NCBI GenBank assembly: GCA_020719945.1
Contig: DYPL01000002.1
Span: 57,320 to 121,319, forward strand
DNA length: 64,000 nucleotides
From: Turneriella parva
GTDB taxonomy: Bacteria > Spirochaetota > Leptospiria > Turneriellales > Turneriellaceae
Direction of reading: 5' to 3'
Shown here: positions 27,174-38,772 of the stretch, in pieces
Position numbering within the stretch: the stretch's first letter is position 1
Layout: the number at the start of each line of letters is the position of its first letter
Program-made: the position numbers and the translations under genes
The notes under the pieces: generated by a model
Seen by the model: the letters and a program-made list of their open reading frames with translations, nothing else
What the model was told of the DNA's origin: nothing
Database searches by the model: none

Positions 27174-28508
27174 ATCAGGAGCGTGTTCGTCAATATCGCG
27201 GAAAAGGTTTTTGTCCTTTAAGAAGTTCACTTTGAACGCATCCGTCGGACCTGCTCTGTGTTTTGCAATAATAATTTCGGCTTTATTTTTCTCGGTATCG
27301 GGAAGATCTTTATTGAATAATTCTTCCCGGTGAATAAACACCACCATGTCTGCATCCTGTTCAATAGCACCGGATTCCCGGAGGTCAGATAATTGTGGTT
27401 TGGGATCTTTTCCTCGCTGTTCAATAGAGCGGTTCATCTGGGATACAGCAATGACGGGCACATTGAGATCTTTCGCGATCAATTTAAGGGCGCGAGATAC
27501 GCTGGCTACTTCGAGATGTCTTTGATCCCTCCGCTGAGAGTCCGTCATTAACTGCAGATAATCGACAACAATCAGGCCGAGCTCTTTGCCCTCGGTGCGA
27601 AGCTGGTTGTTGAGCCTACGAGAGCGTTGCTTAAATTGCCACGTATTGAGGTCCGCGCTGTCGTCTATATAAATGTCGGAAGAAATTATTTCGGTTGCCG
27701 TTCTCTTGAGGCGCTCTATATCTGCAGCGCCTATATCTCCGCGCGAAAGTTTTCTGGAGTCATAGTAGCCCCAGGATGCCACAAATCGGAGGAAGAGTTC
27801 AAGGCGGGACATTTCCAGAGAATAAATTAAGACAGGTTTTTTTAGCTTAAGCGCGATATTTTGCGCTATATTCATAGCCAGTGTCGTTTTACCGGCGGCC
27901 GGTCGCGCCGCTAAAACAATCATCTGGCCACCTTTAAGACCGCCTGTTACAGAATCGAATCTTTGAAAACCGGTTGCGGTTCCCGGTATGCTGCCTCTAT
28001 TTTCGACAACCTTTTTTAAGAATTCCGCAAATTCAGCCTTTGTCTCACGTATATGCTGAACATTCGTCTGGCTGTATCTGTTCGTAATTGAATAGATTTT
28101 TTTTTCTGTTTCAGAAAGAATTTCTTCCAGAGGTTGGGCAATATCGATTGTCCCACGCTGTATTTCCCGCATGTTCTCAATGAGAGCGCGGCGCAGAGCA
28201 AAATCTCGGACCCTGGTCGCATATATAGGAGCAGAGACGGCAGAACCCATGGATGCAATAGACGTTATTTTAGCGTAGTTGCCGGCTTTCTCCAGGCTGT
28301 TTTTGGCTTTTAGTGCATCTAAAAGAAGCAAAGTATCTGGAACCTGATTTTCATCCACAAGCTCCGAGAGAGTTTCAAATATGATCCGATTGCCTTCCGA
28401 AAAAAAATCTTCGGGGTGAACAACTTCCGTGATTTCTGAGAAGAGATGAGGTGATGAAAGAAGCGAGCCGATGACAATTTGCTCGGCTTCTTCATCAAAA
28501 AGCTCCAT
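27165..28508 (-). CDS. dnaB: Replicative DNA helicase DnaB
   Basis: 447-aa hexameric helicase of the replication fork. The N-terminal domain begins with EQIVIGSLLSSPHLF. The RecA-type C-terminal domain has Walker A LAARPAAGKTTLAMNIA, Walker B LIVVDYLQLM, the H4 region SQMNRSIEQRGKDP, and DLRESGAIEQDADMVVFIHR. It is the last gene of the ribosomal-protein operon, 2 bases after rplI, as in related bacteria. Confidence 0.97.
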   Translation of the reverse strand: MELFDEEAEQIVIGSLLSSPHLFSEITEVVHPEDFFSEGNRIIFETLSELVDENQVPDTLLLLDALKAKNSLEKAGNYAKITSIASMGSAVSAPIYATRVRDFALRRALIENMREIQRGTIDIAQPLEEILSETEKKIYSITNRYSQTNVQHIRETKAEFAEFLKKVVENRGSIPGTATGFQRFDSVTGGLKGGQMIVLAARPAAGKTTLAMNIAQNIALKLKKPVLIYSLEMSRLELFLRFVASWGYYDSRKLSRGDIGAADIERLKRTATEIISSDIYIDDSADLNTWQFKQRSRRLNNQLRTEGKELGLIVVDYLQLMTDSQRRDQRHLEVASVSRALKLIAKDLNVPVIAVSQMNRSIEQRGKDPKPQLSDLRESGAIEQDADMVVFIHREELFNKDLPDTEKNKAEIIIAKHRAGPTDAFKVNFLKDKNLFRDIDEHAPDSI

Positions 28509-28510
28509 AG

Positions 28511-29053
28511 TTAGTCGTCAGAACTAACAGAAGATGTTTCTGCTGCGGATTCTTCCACAGGCGAAGATTCTTCTTCGGCTTCTGGAGCAGATGCAACGGA
28601 AATATTTCCTTCTTCATCTTGCACCAGCACCGTAATGGCTGCAGCTACGCCTTCATGCAGTTTAAGCTGAACGGTGTACTTGCCAAGCTGGCGAATGGGT
28701 TCAGAGAGATCAATAGATTTGCGGTCTAAATGGTGACCTATTTCTTCCAGCGCTTTCTGGATGGTCTGGTTAGTTACGCTGCCGAAGAGTCTTCCTTCTG
28801 CACCGGTTTTTACGGTAATTTGAACTTCTTTACCATTTAAGGAAGAAGCAGATTCCTGTGCTGTTTTTTTGCGTTTTTCCAGTTTGCGCTTGCGCATGTT
28901 GTCCAGAAATTGTTGTTCTTTTTCGGAACGAGCGTCGGCTCCGATAACAAACCCGTTGGGAATGAGAAAATTTCTGGCATAGCCTGTTTTTACTTCTTTG
29001 ATATCGCCAGCTCTGCCGAGGTTTGTTACATCTTGTTTTAATAATACTTTCAT
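28511..29053 (-). CDS. rplI: 50S ribosomal protein L9 with acidic C-terminal tail
   Basis: 180 aa; L9 is usually about 148. The N-terminal domain is intact (VLLKQDVTNLGRAGDIKEVK and YARNFLIPNG), followed by the long helix and the C-terminal rRNA-binding domain. The extra 30 residues at the end are acidic and Ser/Glu-rich (a tail of EEESS and EESAAE repeats). Such tails vary among spirochaetes. Confidence 0.96.
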   Translation of the reverse strand: MKVLLKQDVTNLGRAGDIKEVKTGYARNFLIPNGFVIGADARSEKEQQFLDNMRKRKLEKRKKTAQESASSLNGKEVQITVKTGAEGRLFGSVTNQTIQKALEEIGHHLDRKSIDLSEPIRQLGKYTVQLKLHEGVAAAITVLVQDEEGNISVASAPEAEEESSPVEESAAETSSVSSDD

Positions 29054-29086
29054 ATTTACTCCCTGTAATATAAGACCATGGTCAAT

Positions 29087-30124
29087 TCAATTTTCTGAGG
29101 CAGGCTGTAAAGCCTTATTTCGGAAACTGAAAAAGAAGTCAAACAAACCTATTAAAAGAAAAAGAATCTGCAAAAATAAAAATCCGCCCGGAAAGAAGAG
29201 CAGCGTTAGCAGGATTCCGGTAAACACCCACGAAGACGCTACCAGACGGGCCTGTAAAAACGCCATGACTATTCCGTTCCCGTGGAAAATAAACAAAATG
29301 GAAAGAGCTACGATAAAATTCAATGAGGCAAAGATAAAAAATGTTTCGAGCGACGGAAAAATTTTGGAGAGAAAATAGATTCCCCCAGCGCCTACAAAAA
29401 GCCAAACGAAATACTGGGGCAGATTAAAAAATACGAGAGTGCCATACGGGATTGATCTCCCGTAACGTATGACAGAAATCAGACGCAGCAAATTCATGAT
29501 TAAATAGAAAAAAATGGATGTAGAGATGAATACAAGTACTGGAGACATATAAATTATCGAAGTCTGGAAGCCGGATTTTTCTTCTGGCGTCAGCTTCATT
29601 TGCATGCTGTTATTCAGCTCTTCCATGGTTTTCTGGATAACCGTCTCGAGAGCACCGGGTGCAGACATCCAGTAATACAACCCCGCAAAAGAGACAGCAA
29701 ACGATATGGCAAGGCCTTTTAGAAAGAACTCAGTATTGCGCTGTGAAAACGCATCACTTTTGCTGAAGAGAAAGCGAGCGTATTCCTCCACCATCTTCTG
29801 GTAAAGATCCTGACGGTTTTCCCTGTCGACGGATTTTAATTTATCGCGCAGGAGCTTTAGAGGTGGCGGTTCTAGGGCAAAGATTCTCTCGTCTTCTTTG
29901 ACGGGAAAAATTTTAGGAAGGGAAAAAGCTGCGATTACGAGCAGAGTAATAAGTCCGTTTGGGGTCCAGAGAGCGAGAGAAATATCGGCCGCAAGAAAAT
30001 AAGATACAGCTGCCAGAACAACAGGGGGAGCCCAGATATATTGGCGGAAGGATTCTGATTTATAGAACCAAGCAATAATTCCCCCCCAGATTAAATTGAG
30101 GGGGAATGTGAGGAGCAACAGCAT
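29087..30124 (-). CDS. YybS/DUF2232-like membrane protein
   Basis: 345 aa with about eight predicted membrane helices. A cytosolic loop of roughly 80 aa sits between helices 3 and 4. It lies between rpsR and rplI with a 1-base overlap at its start. In other bacteria YybS-type proteins occupy the same slot, which is the main basis for the call. The sequence itself has no strong motif. A link to ribosome or cell-envelope function is not established. Confidence 0.6.
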   Translation of the reverse strand: MLLLLTFPLNLIWGGIIAWFYKSESFRQYIWAPPVVLAAVSYFLAADISLALWTPNGLITLLVIAAFSLPKIFPVKEDERIFALEPPPLKLLRDKLKSVDRENRQDLYQKMVEEYARFLFSKSDAFSQRNTEFFLKGLAISFAVSFAGLYYWMSAPGALETVIQKTMEELNNSMQMKLTPEEKSGFQTSIIYMSPVLVFISTSIFFYLIMNLLRLISVIRYGRSIPYGTLVFFNLPQYFVWLFVGAGGIYFLSKIFPSLETFFIFASLNFIVALSILFIFHGNGIVMAFLQARLVASSWVFTGILLTLLFFPGGFLFLQILFLLIGLFDFFFSFRNKALQPASEN

Positions 30125-30402
30125 TAACGAACAGAGAAAGGCATGAGCCCCGCCATGCGGGATTTTTTAATTGCTTTTGCTACTTCTCTCTGGTGGCTGG
30201 CGCATGTGCCCGTAAGCCTGCGGGGCAGAATTTTTCCTTTGTTGGAAACCAGGTGGATCAGTACTTCTACCTGGCGATAATGGATTTCGGTGTTTTTCTC
30301 TTCGCAAAAACGGCAGTTCTTGCGGCGGAATTTAAAATCCTTTTTCATTCCTTTTTTAGAGTCATCGTCCTGCGTTTTATTTCGGGGGTTTGTTGAATTC
30401 AT
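30124..30402 (-). CDS. rpsR: 30S ribosomal protein S18
   Basis: 92 aa. The core has KNCRFCEEKNTEIHYRQVEVL and ILPRRLTGTCASHQREVAKA, the standard S18 folds. Three cysteines remain (CRFC plus one in TGTC), suggesting a partly kept zinc site. The N-terminal 20 residues are charged and extend beyond many homologues. Confidence 0.96.
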   Translation of the reverse strand: MNSTNPRNKTQDDDSKKGMKKDFKFRRKNCRFCEEKNTEIHYRQVEVLIHLVSNKGKILPRRLTGTCASHQREVAKAIKKSRMAGLMPFSVR

Positions 30403-30411
30403 ATATAATCC

Positions 30412-30864
30412 TTAAAATGGTACGTCGTCTTCCGGAAAGGAACTACCAATGTCTGAGTATGTATTGTCATTGGTTGGCGCAGGAGAAAAACTGTCTCGAG
30501 CGTCGTAAGAGTCCCCGGAACCAGACGGGTTTTTTGAGTCCATAAAGTTGAAACTATCTACAATAATTTCAACTTTGCTTTGCTTTTTCCCTTCGCTGTT
30601 TTCCCAGGAAGACCATGAAAGAGAGCCTTCAATGGCTATTTTTCTGCCTTTCTGGAAAAATTTTCCGATCGTTTCGCCGGTTTTTCCAAAAGCAACGCAA
30701 TCAAAAAAGCCTGCCTGATCCGTCCAGTTACCGTCTTTGCCTTTTACGAGGCGGTTAGAGGCAAGTGAAAAACGGGTGACAGTAGTGCCAGAATTGGTTG
30801 CTTTCAGTTCGGGGTCCCTCGTGAGGCGCCCGATCATGATAACCCGGTTAAGATCGCCAGCCAT
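30412..30864 (-). CDS. ssb: Single-stranded DNA-binding protein
   Basis: 150 aa. OB fold from the start (LNRVIMIGRLTRDPELKATN) through DFCVAF-like segments to residue 110, then a Ser/Asn-rich linker and the acidic protein-binding tip EDDVPF. It lies 1 base from rpsF and 9 bases from rpsR, the classic rpsF-ssb-rpsR unit. Confidence 0.96.
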   Translation of the reverse strand: MAGDLNRVIMIGRLTRDPELKATNSGTTVTRFSLASNRLVKGKDGNWTDQAGFFDCVAFGKTGETIGKFFQKGRKIAIEGSLSWSSWENSEGKKQSKVEIIVDSFNFMDSKNPSGSGDSYDARDSFSPAPTNDNTYSDIGSSFPEDDVPF

Positions 30865-30865
30865 A

Positions 30866-31153
30866 TTAAGCCCGAGAGACCATGTTTTTTATAACAGTCT
30901 GGTGGATCTTCATATCGGACGTTATCTGGGTGATGGCTTCTGGTACAGCTTCAAATGTGTGAAAAAGAAAATGCCCTCGCTCATGTTTTCTGGTGAGGTG
31001 GAACATTTTCTGCTGGCCAAGGTCTTCAAAGCCTGTGATTACTGCTTCTCTTTTTGTGAGAGTTGATTCAATGTTGTTTTTCACGGTTTCAATGCTTTCT
31101 CCGCTTCCGGGAGCAAGAATGGATACCATTTCGTATTTCCTGCGTTCTGACAT
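30866..31153 (-). CDS. rpsF: 30S ribosomal protein S6
   Basis: 95 aa from ATG 31153, chosen because AGGAGGAATT sits directly upstream; an in-frame ATG at 31174 has no such site. The S6 core RKYEMVSILAPG, the central helix and LTRKHERGHFLFHTF are present. It starts the ribosomal part of an operon led by pcnB, 80 bases upstream. Confidence 0.94.
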   Translation of the reverse strand: MSERRKYEMVSILAPGSGESIETVKNNIESTLTKREAVITGFEDLGQQKMFHLTRKHERGHFLFHTFEAVPEAITQITSDMKIHQTVIKNMVSRA

Positions 31154-31233
31154 AATTCCTCCTATGGATGTCAAGGGCGGATGTTACCTCCGCCCAGAAG
31201 GACATGGACTTTTTTTGTCGGCCTTATCTGGCG

Positions 31234-32571
31234 TCAAGCTTCTTCTGTTCTCGCGGGCCGATGCGAAGGGCTTCTGTGGCCACTCGATTTTCGAATGGCA
31301 TGGGGAAGTTTTTTGCGCAGGCCAATTTCCCAGAAGAATGCTTTCTGGATTGCTTCTTCGTTGTTTTCGGATCGGGCAAGAATCTTAAAAAAGATAAACG
31401 ATTCAAGAAAATGCTCTTTTATCATGAACTCTTTAACCCAGCCTTTGCGGTCTTTCACATCCCGGCTAAAACGAAACAGTGATTCGAGAATCTGTATAAT
31501 TCGTTCTGTTTCTCGTTTGGTAAGCCCGAGTTCTACTTCGGCTTTTGCGAGGGACTGGCGCAGGTTTCGAGAATTTTCTTGCCGGTTCTGAGTTTCCCCG
31601 AGGTAAGGACGAACGAGATCTACAAGTATGAGCAGATAATACAGAGTGGTATTAATATCTTCGTGTTCGGAGATCATCCTGTCTGCAATCTGGAGCCTGC
31701 GGGAGAACCCGGAGCCTTCGTAGGTTGTTTCTCCCTGAAAAGAGGCCGCTGCAATGGTGGGAAACATGGCTTCGAGAAGGCCTGTTTTGTGCATGAGAGC
31801 AAATACCTTGTCTGTTTGGCCGGTGCGGAAGATTTTATTATACTCTTCGTGCATGCGTGGCTGCGAAGCCTTGAGGATCAGTTTACGGTGCTTTTTGATA
31901 CCCTTTAGCAATCTGGGAGTGAGCTCAAAGTCGAGCATACTGGCAAACTTTACAGCTCTGAGCATGCGGACGGGATCTTCGGGTAAAGAAATGTCTTCAT
32001 CGCCAATGATCCGGATAATCTTATCCTGCAGATCCTCAAAGCCACCCGTATAGTCGATAATGGTTTCGTTACGGGTGTCGTAAAAGAGAGAGTTGATAGT
32101 GAAATCGCGTCGGGCGGCATCGTCTTTAAAAGAACCAAACTGGTTATCTTTTTCGAGATAGAGATCGTCGGCTTCTTTTGCGCCGGAACGTGATTCTGGG
32201 ATGGAGCGGGCCGTAGAGACCTCTATTATTTTGCTTCCTTTGAATACTACGTGGACAATTTTAAAGCGTCTTCCGATAACGCGGCTGTTGGCAAATACCC
32301 GCTTGACAGCATTGGGAGAAGCATTGGTTACTACATCAAAATCCTTTGGGAACCGACCCAGTAGAAGGTCGCGCACGCTACCCCCTACAATGTAAGCCTT
32401 GTATCCGGTTTGCTGGAGCCTTTGCACTACCTTAAGTGCGTCTGGATCTATGCCTGTTTTCCGGATCGAATGAGAATCGCTGTAAATGCGACGGCTTTTA
32501 GGATACTTTAATATGTCATCTGCTGTTTGCTTGCGGGATCTGCTGAATAGTTGAATGATTTTTTTCAGCAT
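31234..32571 (-). CDS. pcnB: Poly(A) polymerase / tRNA nucleotidyltransferase family protein (PcnB type)
   Basis: 445 aa nucleotidyltransferase. The catalytic region has AYIVGGSVRDLLLGRFPKDF and the acidic DFDVVTNASP. VIGRRFKIVHVVF matches the PcnB signature (I/L)(V/I)GRRFxLxHV rather than the CCA-enzyme form. The RNA-binding helical domain and a basic, Pro/His/Arg-rich tail follow. It probably adds 3' poly(A) tails to RNA for decay; CCA addition is a less likely alternative. It is the first gene of the rpsF operon. Confidence 0.85.
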   Translation of the reverse strand: MLKKIIQLFSRSRKQTADDILKYPKSRRIYSDSHSIRKTGIDPDALKVVQRLQQTGYKAYIVGGSVRDLLLGRFPKDFDVVTNASPNAVKRVFANSRVIGRRFKIVHVVFKGSKIIEVSTARSIPESRSGAKEADDLYLEKDNQFGSFKDDAARRDFTINSLFYDTRNETIIDYTGGFEDLQDKIIRIIGDEDISLPEDPVRMLRAVKFASMLDFELTPRLLKGIKKHRKLILKASQPRMHEEYNKIFRTGQTDKVFALMHKTGLLEAMFPTIAAASFQGETTYEGSGFSRRLQIADRMISEHEDINTTLYYLLILVDLVRPYLGETQNRQENSRNLRQSLAKAEVELGLTKRETERIIQILESLFRFSRDVKDRKGWVKEFMIKEHFLESFIFFKILARSENNEEAIQKAFFWEIGLRKKLPHAIRKSSGHRSPSHRPARTEEA

Positions 32572-32710
32572 AGTAGCTCAATATGTAATTTGGCGACATA
32601 CCTACAAGAAATTATTTCGAATTAAAGAATGAAAGTTTAATCTGTGAATTTAAGCCGTCCGGAATTCAGTGTTTGTTAAAACGTCTTTACAGTCACTCTT
32701 TAAATAAAAA

Positions 32711-33922
32711 ATGTTGCCTATGGCTAAAAGAGAAGGCTATTTTGGTGAGTTTGGGGGGCGCTTCGTTTCCGAACTGTTGATTCCTGCACTGGACAAGCTT
32801 TGGGAGCAGTACAAAAAAGCCATCAAAGATCCATCCTATAAAAAAGAATACCAAGCACTTCTGCACGACTATGCAGGCAGGCCAACACACCTGTACTTTG
32901 CAGCTAATCTATCGGCCATTCATAAAGCCAGAATTTATCTAAAACGGGAAGATACTTTACACACCGGTTCTCACAAAATTAACAATACACTCGGTCAGGC
33001 GTTGCTTGCCCGCCGAATGGGAAAAAAACGCGTCATTGCCGAAACCGGAGCCGGTCAGCATGGCGTCGCAACGGCAACCGCAGCTGCCGTTCTTGGCCTA
33101 AAGGCGCATGTCTACATGGGAGAGGAAGATCTTCGCAGGCAGGCTCTCAACGGATTTCGCATGCGCCTGCTTGGTTCTACAGTGGAAGGAGTAGGTGGTC
33201 CCACAGGAACCCTTAGGGATGCCGTTAACGAAGCTCTCCGCGACTGGTCGAGAACCGTAGACGACACGCATTATATTGTTGGGTCTGCTATTGGCCCTCA
33301 TCCTTTTCCTCGGATTGTTCGGGACTTTCAATCCGTAATAGGAAAAGAAGCCCGAAAGCAGATTCTGGCTAAAGAGAAAAGGCTGCCTGACATGGTGTCT
33401 GCCTGCGTCGGCGGGGGCTCCAATGCGATAGGCATGTTTTCTGGATTTGTTAAAGACAACGTCGTTTTGCTTGGTGCAGAGGCGGGCGGCAGAGGGGATA
33501 ATCCCGGTCAGCATTCCAGTTCTCTTTCCCGAGGCGTGCCGGGTATACTGCAGGGAGCACGCACGTATCTGCTGCAGGATTCTTCGGGCATTGTTTCACC
33601 CGTCCATTCGGTATCTGCCGGGCTCGATTATCCGGGAGTAGGGCCAGAGCATGCCTATCTTAAATCTATCGGGCGTGCAGAGTATGTATCCATTTCGGAC
33701 GAGCAGGCATTGGAAGCTTTTCGTGTACTGTCCGAGGTAGAAGGAATCATTCCGGCATTAGAATCGTCGCACGCGGTAGCTGCAGCTTTTGACTGGATTA
33801 ATAAAGCCCGCAAGAAAGGCCTCAAAGATCCTCTCGTTATTATCAATCTTTCCGGTCGGGGAGATAAAGACGTTGCAGAAGTTCAGAGAATTCTTGACGG
33901 AGCAGGAAATGAAGATCATTAA
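32711..33922 (+). CDS. trpB: Tryptophan synthase beta chain
   Basis: 403-aa PLP enzyme joining indole and serine. The PLP lysine is in [15 protein letters not shown], and the phosphate-binding GGGSNA occurs as [24 protein letters not shown] and [12 protein letters not shown] match the TrpB1 form that pairs with TrpA. No trpA lies next to it. ATG 32711 and ATG 32720 are both possible starts. It is followed by a STAS gene that overlaps its stop. Confidence 0.95.
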   Translation: MLPMAKREGYFGEFGGRFVSELLIPALDKLWEQYKKAIKDPSYKKEYQALLHDYAGRPTHLYFAANLSAIHKARIYLKREDTLHTGSHKINNTLGQALLARRMGKKRVIAETGAGQHGVATATAAAVLGLKAHVYMGEEDLRRQALNGFRMRLLGSTVEGVGGPTGTLRDAVNEALRDWSRTVDDTHYIVGSAIGPHPFPRIVRDFQSVIGKEARKQILAKEKRLPDMVSACVGGGSNAIGMFSGFVKDNVVLLGAEAGGRGDNPGQHSSSLSRGVPGILQGARTYLLQDSSGIVSPVHSVSAGLDYPGVGPEHAYLKSIGRAEYVSISDEQALEAFRVLSEVEGIIPALESSHAVAAAFDWINKARKKGLKDPLVIINLSGRGDKDVAEVQRILDGAGNEDH

Positions 33923-34235
33923 TTCAGGCGCAAAAACAATTCTACAATTAGAAGGCAATATCAATCTGGATGAAACAGAGGCACTCGAGCTCAAACTCGA
34001 TAAACTATTGTCAGAGGAAAAAACGAAAGTGGTGGTGGATTTATCCGGTGTAAGACATTTCAGTTCTTCTGCTCTTGGAATTCTGGTGGCGTACAAAAAA
34101 GCCATGCAGGAAAACGGTGGAGACATTAAGCTGGTTGTCAATTCAGACGAACTCATGCAGTTATTTAAAGTTACAATGTTGAGTAAAGTATTCGAAATAT
34201 CGGATTCGCGTAAGGACGCTCTTACACGTTTCTAA
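33909..34235 (+). CDS. STAS-domain anti-sigma factor antagonist-like protein
   Basis: 108 aa single-domain protein of the SpoIIAA/RsbV fold. The core is [40 protein letters not shown] and the last helix. The switch Ser is expected in HFSSSAL; the usual Asp before it is Ser here. Such proteins release sigma factors or regulate stressosome partners by Ser phosphorylation. The start overlaps trpB; no partner kinase is adjacent. Confidence 0.87.
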   Translation: MKIINSGAKTILQLEGNINLDETEALELKLDKLLSEEKTKVVVDLSGVRHFSSSALGILVAYKKAMQENGGDIKLVVNSDELMQLFKVTMLSKVFEISDSRKDALTRF

Positions 34236-36172
<1,937 letters not shown>

Positions 36173-36236
36173 AAGATATTGAATACAGATCAAAAAATTG
36201 CTATAAAAACTATCATGGATTTGTAGGTTGACCTTT

Positions 36237-36956
36237 ATGGGATCAAAGTTTTCTATTAGAAAAGAGGGAAGACTGCCAACTTTTGTGAGCAGGCAAATGC
36301 TCGATACTTGGAAAAATCAGAAAAAAGCACTCGAGACAGACGCCAGAGTCGCTTCGTGGGTGACCGCTTTTGAATGGCCAGATTTTTTTTCGCCCGATTT
36401 TGACAGTCCGGATACGGGGACACCGAGAGAAGAAAAACGGCCCATTGAAAGAGATGCCAAGACCGCGTTTCGTCTCGATATACCAACGCTGTATGTTAAA
36501 CGTGAGCATCTCGTTGACTTAATGAAGTTGCTGAAGACAGCACCCGAATACAATTATAATTTTCTTTTGCATCTTTCAGCGATAGACTTTCTAAACAGTC
36601 CCGATGCAAACGATGCAGTCCGAAACAACGGAAAGCGCTTTCAAATGCTCTATATGTTGCGTGCTCTGCATCCCGATAAACCCGCTTTTAAGGGCCTTAC
36701 TATTCGCGTTCTTCTTCCCGTGAATGAAGACGAACTGATTCCCTCTCTCACGTCTTTGTGGGTGGGTGCGAACTGGCCTGAGCGCGAGGTGTTTGATATG
36801 TTCGGGCTCAAATTTGAGGGACACCCTGATTTAAGAAGAATTATCATGCCAGAAAATTATCGAGGCTTTCCGCTTCGGAAGGATTTTCCCGTTGGCGGAA
36901 TTGGTGAAGATTATCTCATAGAAGATTTGCTCACCGATAGACTTCTGAACGATTAA
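36237..36956 (+). CDS. nuoC: NADH-quinone oxidoreductase subunit C
   Basis: 239 aa from ATG 36237; a TTG 9 bases upstream is also open. The signature WPEREVFDMFGLKFEGHPDL with RRIIMPE identifies the 30-kDa subunit of the complex I peripheral arm. The N-terminal 90 residues are long and variable. It is the first gene of the complex I run here; nuoA and nuoB, which usually precede it, are not present. A 64-base gap separates it from pgsA. Confidence 0.93.
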   Translation: MGSKFSIRKEGRLPTFVSRQMLDTWKNQKKALETDARVASWVTAFEWPDFFSPDFDSPDTGTPREEKRPIERDAKTAFRLDIPTLYVKREHLVDLMKLLKTAPEYNYNFLLHLSAIDFLNSPDANDAVRNNGKRFQMLYMLRALHPDKPAFKGLTIRVLLPVNEDELIPSLTSLWVGANWPEREVFDMFGLKFEGHPDLRRIIMPENYRGFPLRKDFPVGGIGEDYLIEDLLTDRLLND

Positions 36957-36971
36957 CCGCAGGAGGTTACC

Positions 36972-38249
36972 ATGAAAGACGAGCACATTGCAAAAAACAG
37001 AAATATTATACAGCCCGATGCAAAATCGGAGGAAGCTTGGACCAGAGTGGATCAACCCGGTGTACAGGTTGTCCGTGAATTACCTGACGGAAGAATGCAG
37101 CTCAATCTTGGGCCTTCTCATCCTGCGACACATGGAATTCTGGAAAACAAAATCATTGTAAACGGGGAGACGATTGAGTCTGCCGAACCAAATATTGGTT
37201 ATGTTCACAGAACTTTTGAAAAGCTTGGCGAACACTATGGTTACAACCAGTTTCTTGTTTGTACGGATAGAATGAACTATGTTTCTTCTGCCATGAACAA
37301 TATTGGCTGGGTGCTTGCTGTCGAAAGCATGCTCGGCATAGAAGTTCCCTCTAAGGCTACCGTTGTAAGAATGATTATTGCGGAGTTGTCCCGCATTATC
37401 GACCACATTGTTTCCATGGGAATTCTCGGGGTAGACCTTGGTGCGTTTGCATCATTTCTTTTCATGTTCCACGAACGGGAAGAGATCTACCAAGTTCTTG
37501 AAAAGACTACCGGTGCGCGTCTCACCACTACGTTTGCGCGCGTTGGTGGATTAGAGCACGATGTATATCCAGAGTTTGTTGCCGATGTAAAAAAGATTGT
37601 TAAAGAGATGCCTAAAATTCTAAAATGGAATGATAAGCTCCTTACAAAATCGAGGATTTTTTACGAAAGAACGAAAAATGTATCTAAAATTTCAGCAAAG
37701 AGAGCGTTGGAATACGGTTTTTCGGGTCCTAACCTGAGGGCAGCAGGTATTCCTCACGATGTCAGAACAGAAAATCCGTACATGTTCTATGATCAGGTGG
37801 ATTTTGATGTGCCTGTGGGAGAAAACGGATCTGTTTACGATCGCTTCTTGGTGAGAGTAGAAGAAATGCGTCAGTCACTGCGTATTATTGAGCAGCTTGT
37901 GAATCATATCCCGGAAGGACCACACCATGCCGAATTGCCGCACATTTACTTACCTAAAAAAGAAAATGTGTATAAATCCATGGAAGACCTTATTTATCAT
38001 TTTAAGATTATCATGCACGGGATAGAAGTGCCTCCGGGTGAGCACTATTTTGCAACCGAAGTTGCCAACGGCGAATTAGGATACACCATTATCTCGCGCG
38101 GAAAAAGAGCTCCTTGGCGGGTGTCCATGCGTCGCCCATCCATCTGGTATTACCAGGCGTTCCCGGAACTGGTAAAAGGCGATATGATTGCTGATGCAAT
38201 TGCTACCATGAGTTCCATGAACATTATTGCCGGCGAATTGGACGGTTGA
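36972..38249 (+). CDS. nuoD: NADH-quinone oxidoreductase subunit D
   Basis: 425-aa 49-kDa subunit that forms the quinone chamber with NuoB. Motifs: [14 protein letters not shown] near residue 40, [28 protein letters not shown], and [11 protein letters not shown]. The C-terminus ends in [22 protein letters not shown] strong AGGAGG precedes the ATG at 36972. Confidence 0.97.
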   Translation: MKDEHIAKNRNIIQPDAKSEEAWTRVDQPGVQVVRELPDGRMQLNLGPSHPATHGILENKIIVNGETIESAEPNIGYVHRTFEKLGEHYGYNQFLVCTDRMNYVSSAMNNIGWVLAVESMLGIEVPSKATVVRMIIAELSRIIDHIVSMGILGVDLGAFASFLFMFHEREEIYQVLEKTTGARLTTTFARVGGLEHDVYPEFVADVKKIVKEMPKILKWNDKLLTKSRIFYERTKNVSKISAKRALEYGFSGPNLRAAGIPHDVRTENPYMFYDQVDFDVPVGENGSVYDRFLVRVEEMRQSLRIIEQLVNHIPEGPHHAELPHIYLPKKENVYKSMEDLIYHFKIIMHGIEVPPGEHYFATEVANGELGYTIISRGKRAPWRVSMRRPSIWYYQAFPELVKGDMIADAIATMSSMNIIAGELDG

Positions 38250-38257
38250 GGTAAAAT

Positions 38258-38755
38258 ATGAGAGCAGTAGAGAATTACACTTTTTCAGCGAAGGCAGAAG
38301 AGCGTTTTAAGAAACTCGAGACACAGTTTCCTGAGCGGGAGTCTCTGGTACTATGGGCTCTGCATCTTGTCCAGGAAGACGCTGGGTATATTCCTCCATC
38401 GGCTATATCATACGTTGCAGAACGCGTTGGAGTGTCTCGATCGCATGTGCAGGGAGTGATCAGTTTTTACGCCATGTTTCACGATAAACCCATGGGGAAA
38501 TTTCATTTGCAGGTTTGCGTAAATGCATCGTGCTGGCTGGCTGGCTCAGACGAATTAGAAAAAACAATAGAGAATCATTTGCAAATACGCCCAGGCGAGA
38601 CAACGTCCGATGGTTTGTTTACGTATAACAGACAGGGAGAATGTCTCGCATCTTGCGGGACTGCACCGGTTGTACAGATAAACGCTGATTACCACGAAAG
38701 CATGACGCCGCAAAAGCTCGAAACATTGATAGAGCAGTTAAAAAGGGATTCGTAA
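38258..38755 (+). CDS. nuoE: NADH-quinone oxidoreductase subunit E
   Basis: 165-aa thioredoxin-like [2Fe-2S] subunit of the NADH module. Cluster ligands are CVNASC (C-x4-C) near residue 90 and CLASC (C-x3-C) near 132, followed by GTAPVVQIN. The N-terminal half is the helical bundle that packs against NuoF. Confidence 0.95.
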   Translation: MRAVENYTFSAKAEERFKKLETQFPERESLVLWALHLVQEDAGYIPPSAISYVAERVGVSRSHVQGVISFYAMFHDKPMGKFHLQVCVNASCWLAGSDELEKTIENHLQIRPGETTSDGLFTYNRQGECLASCGTAPVVQINADYHESMTPQKLETLIEQLKRDS

Positions 38756-38772
38756 GTCGACAGGGAGTGAAA

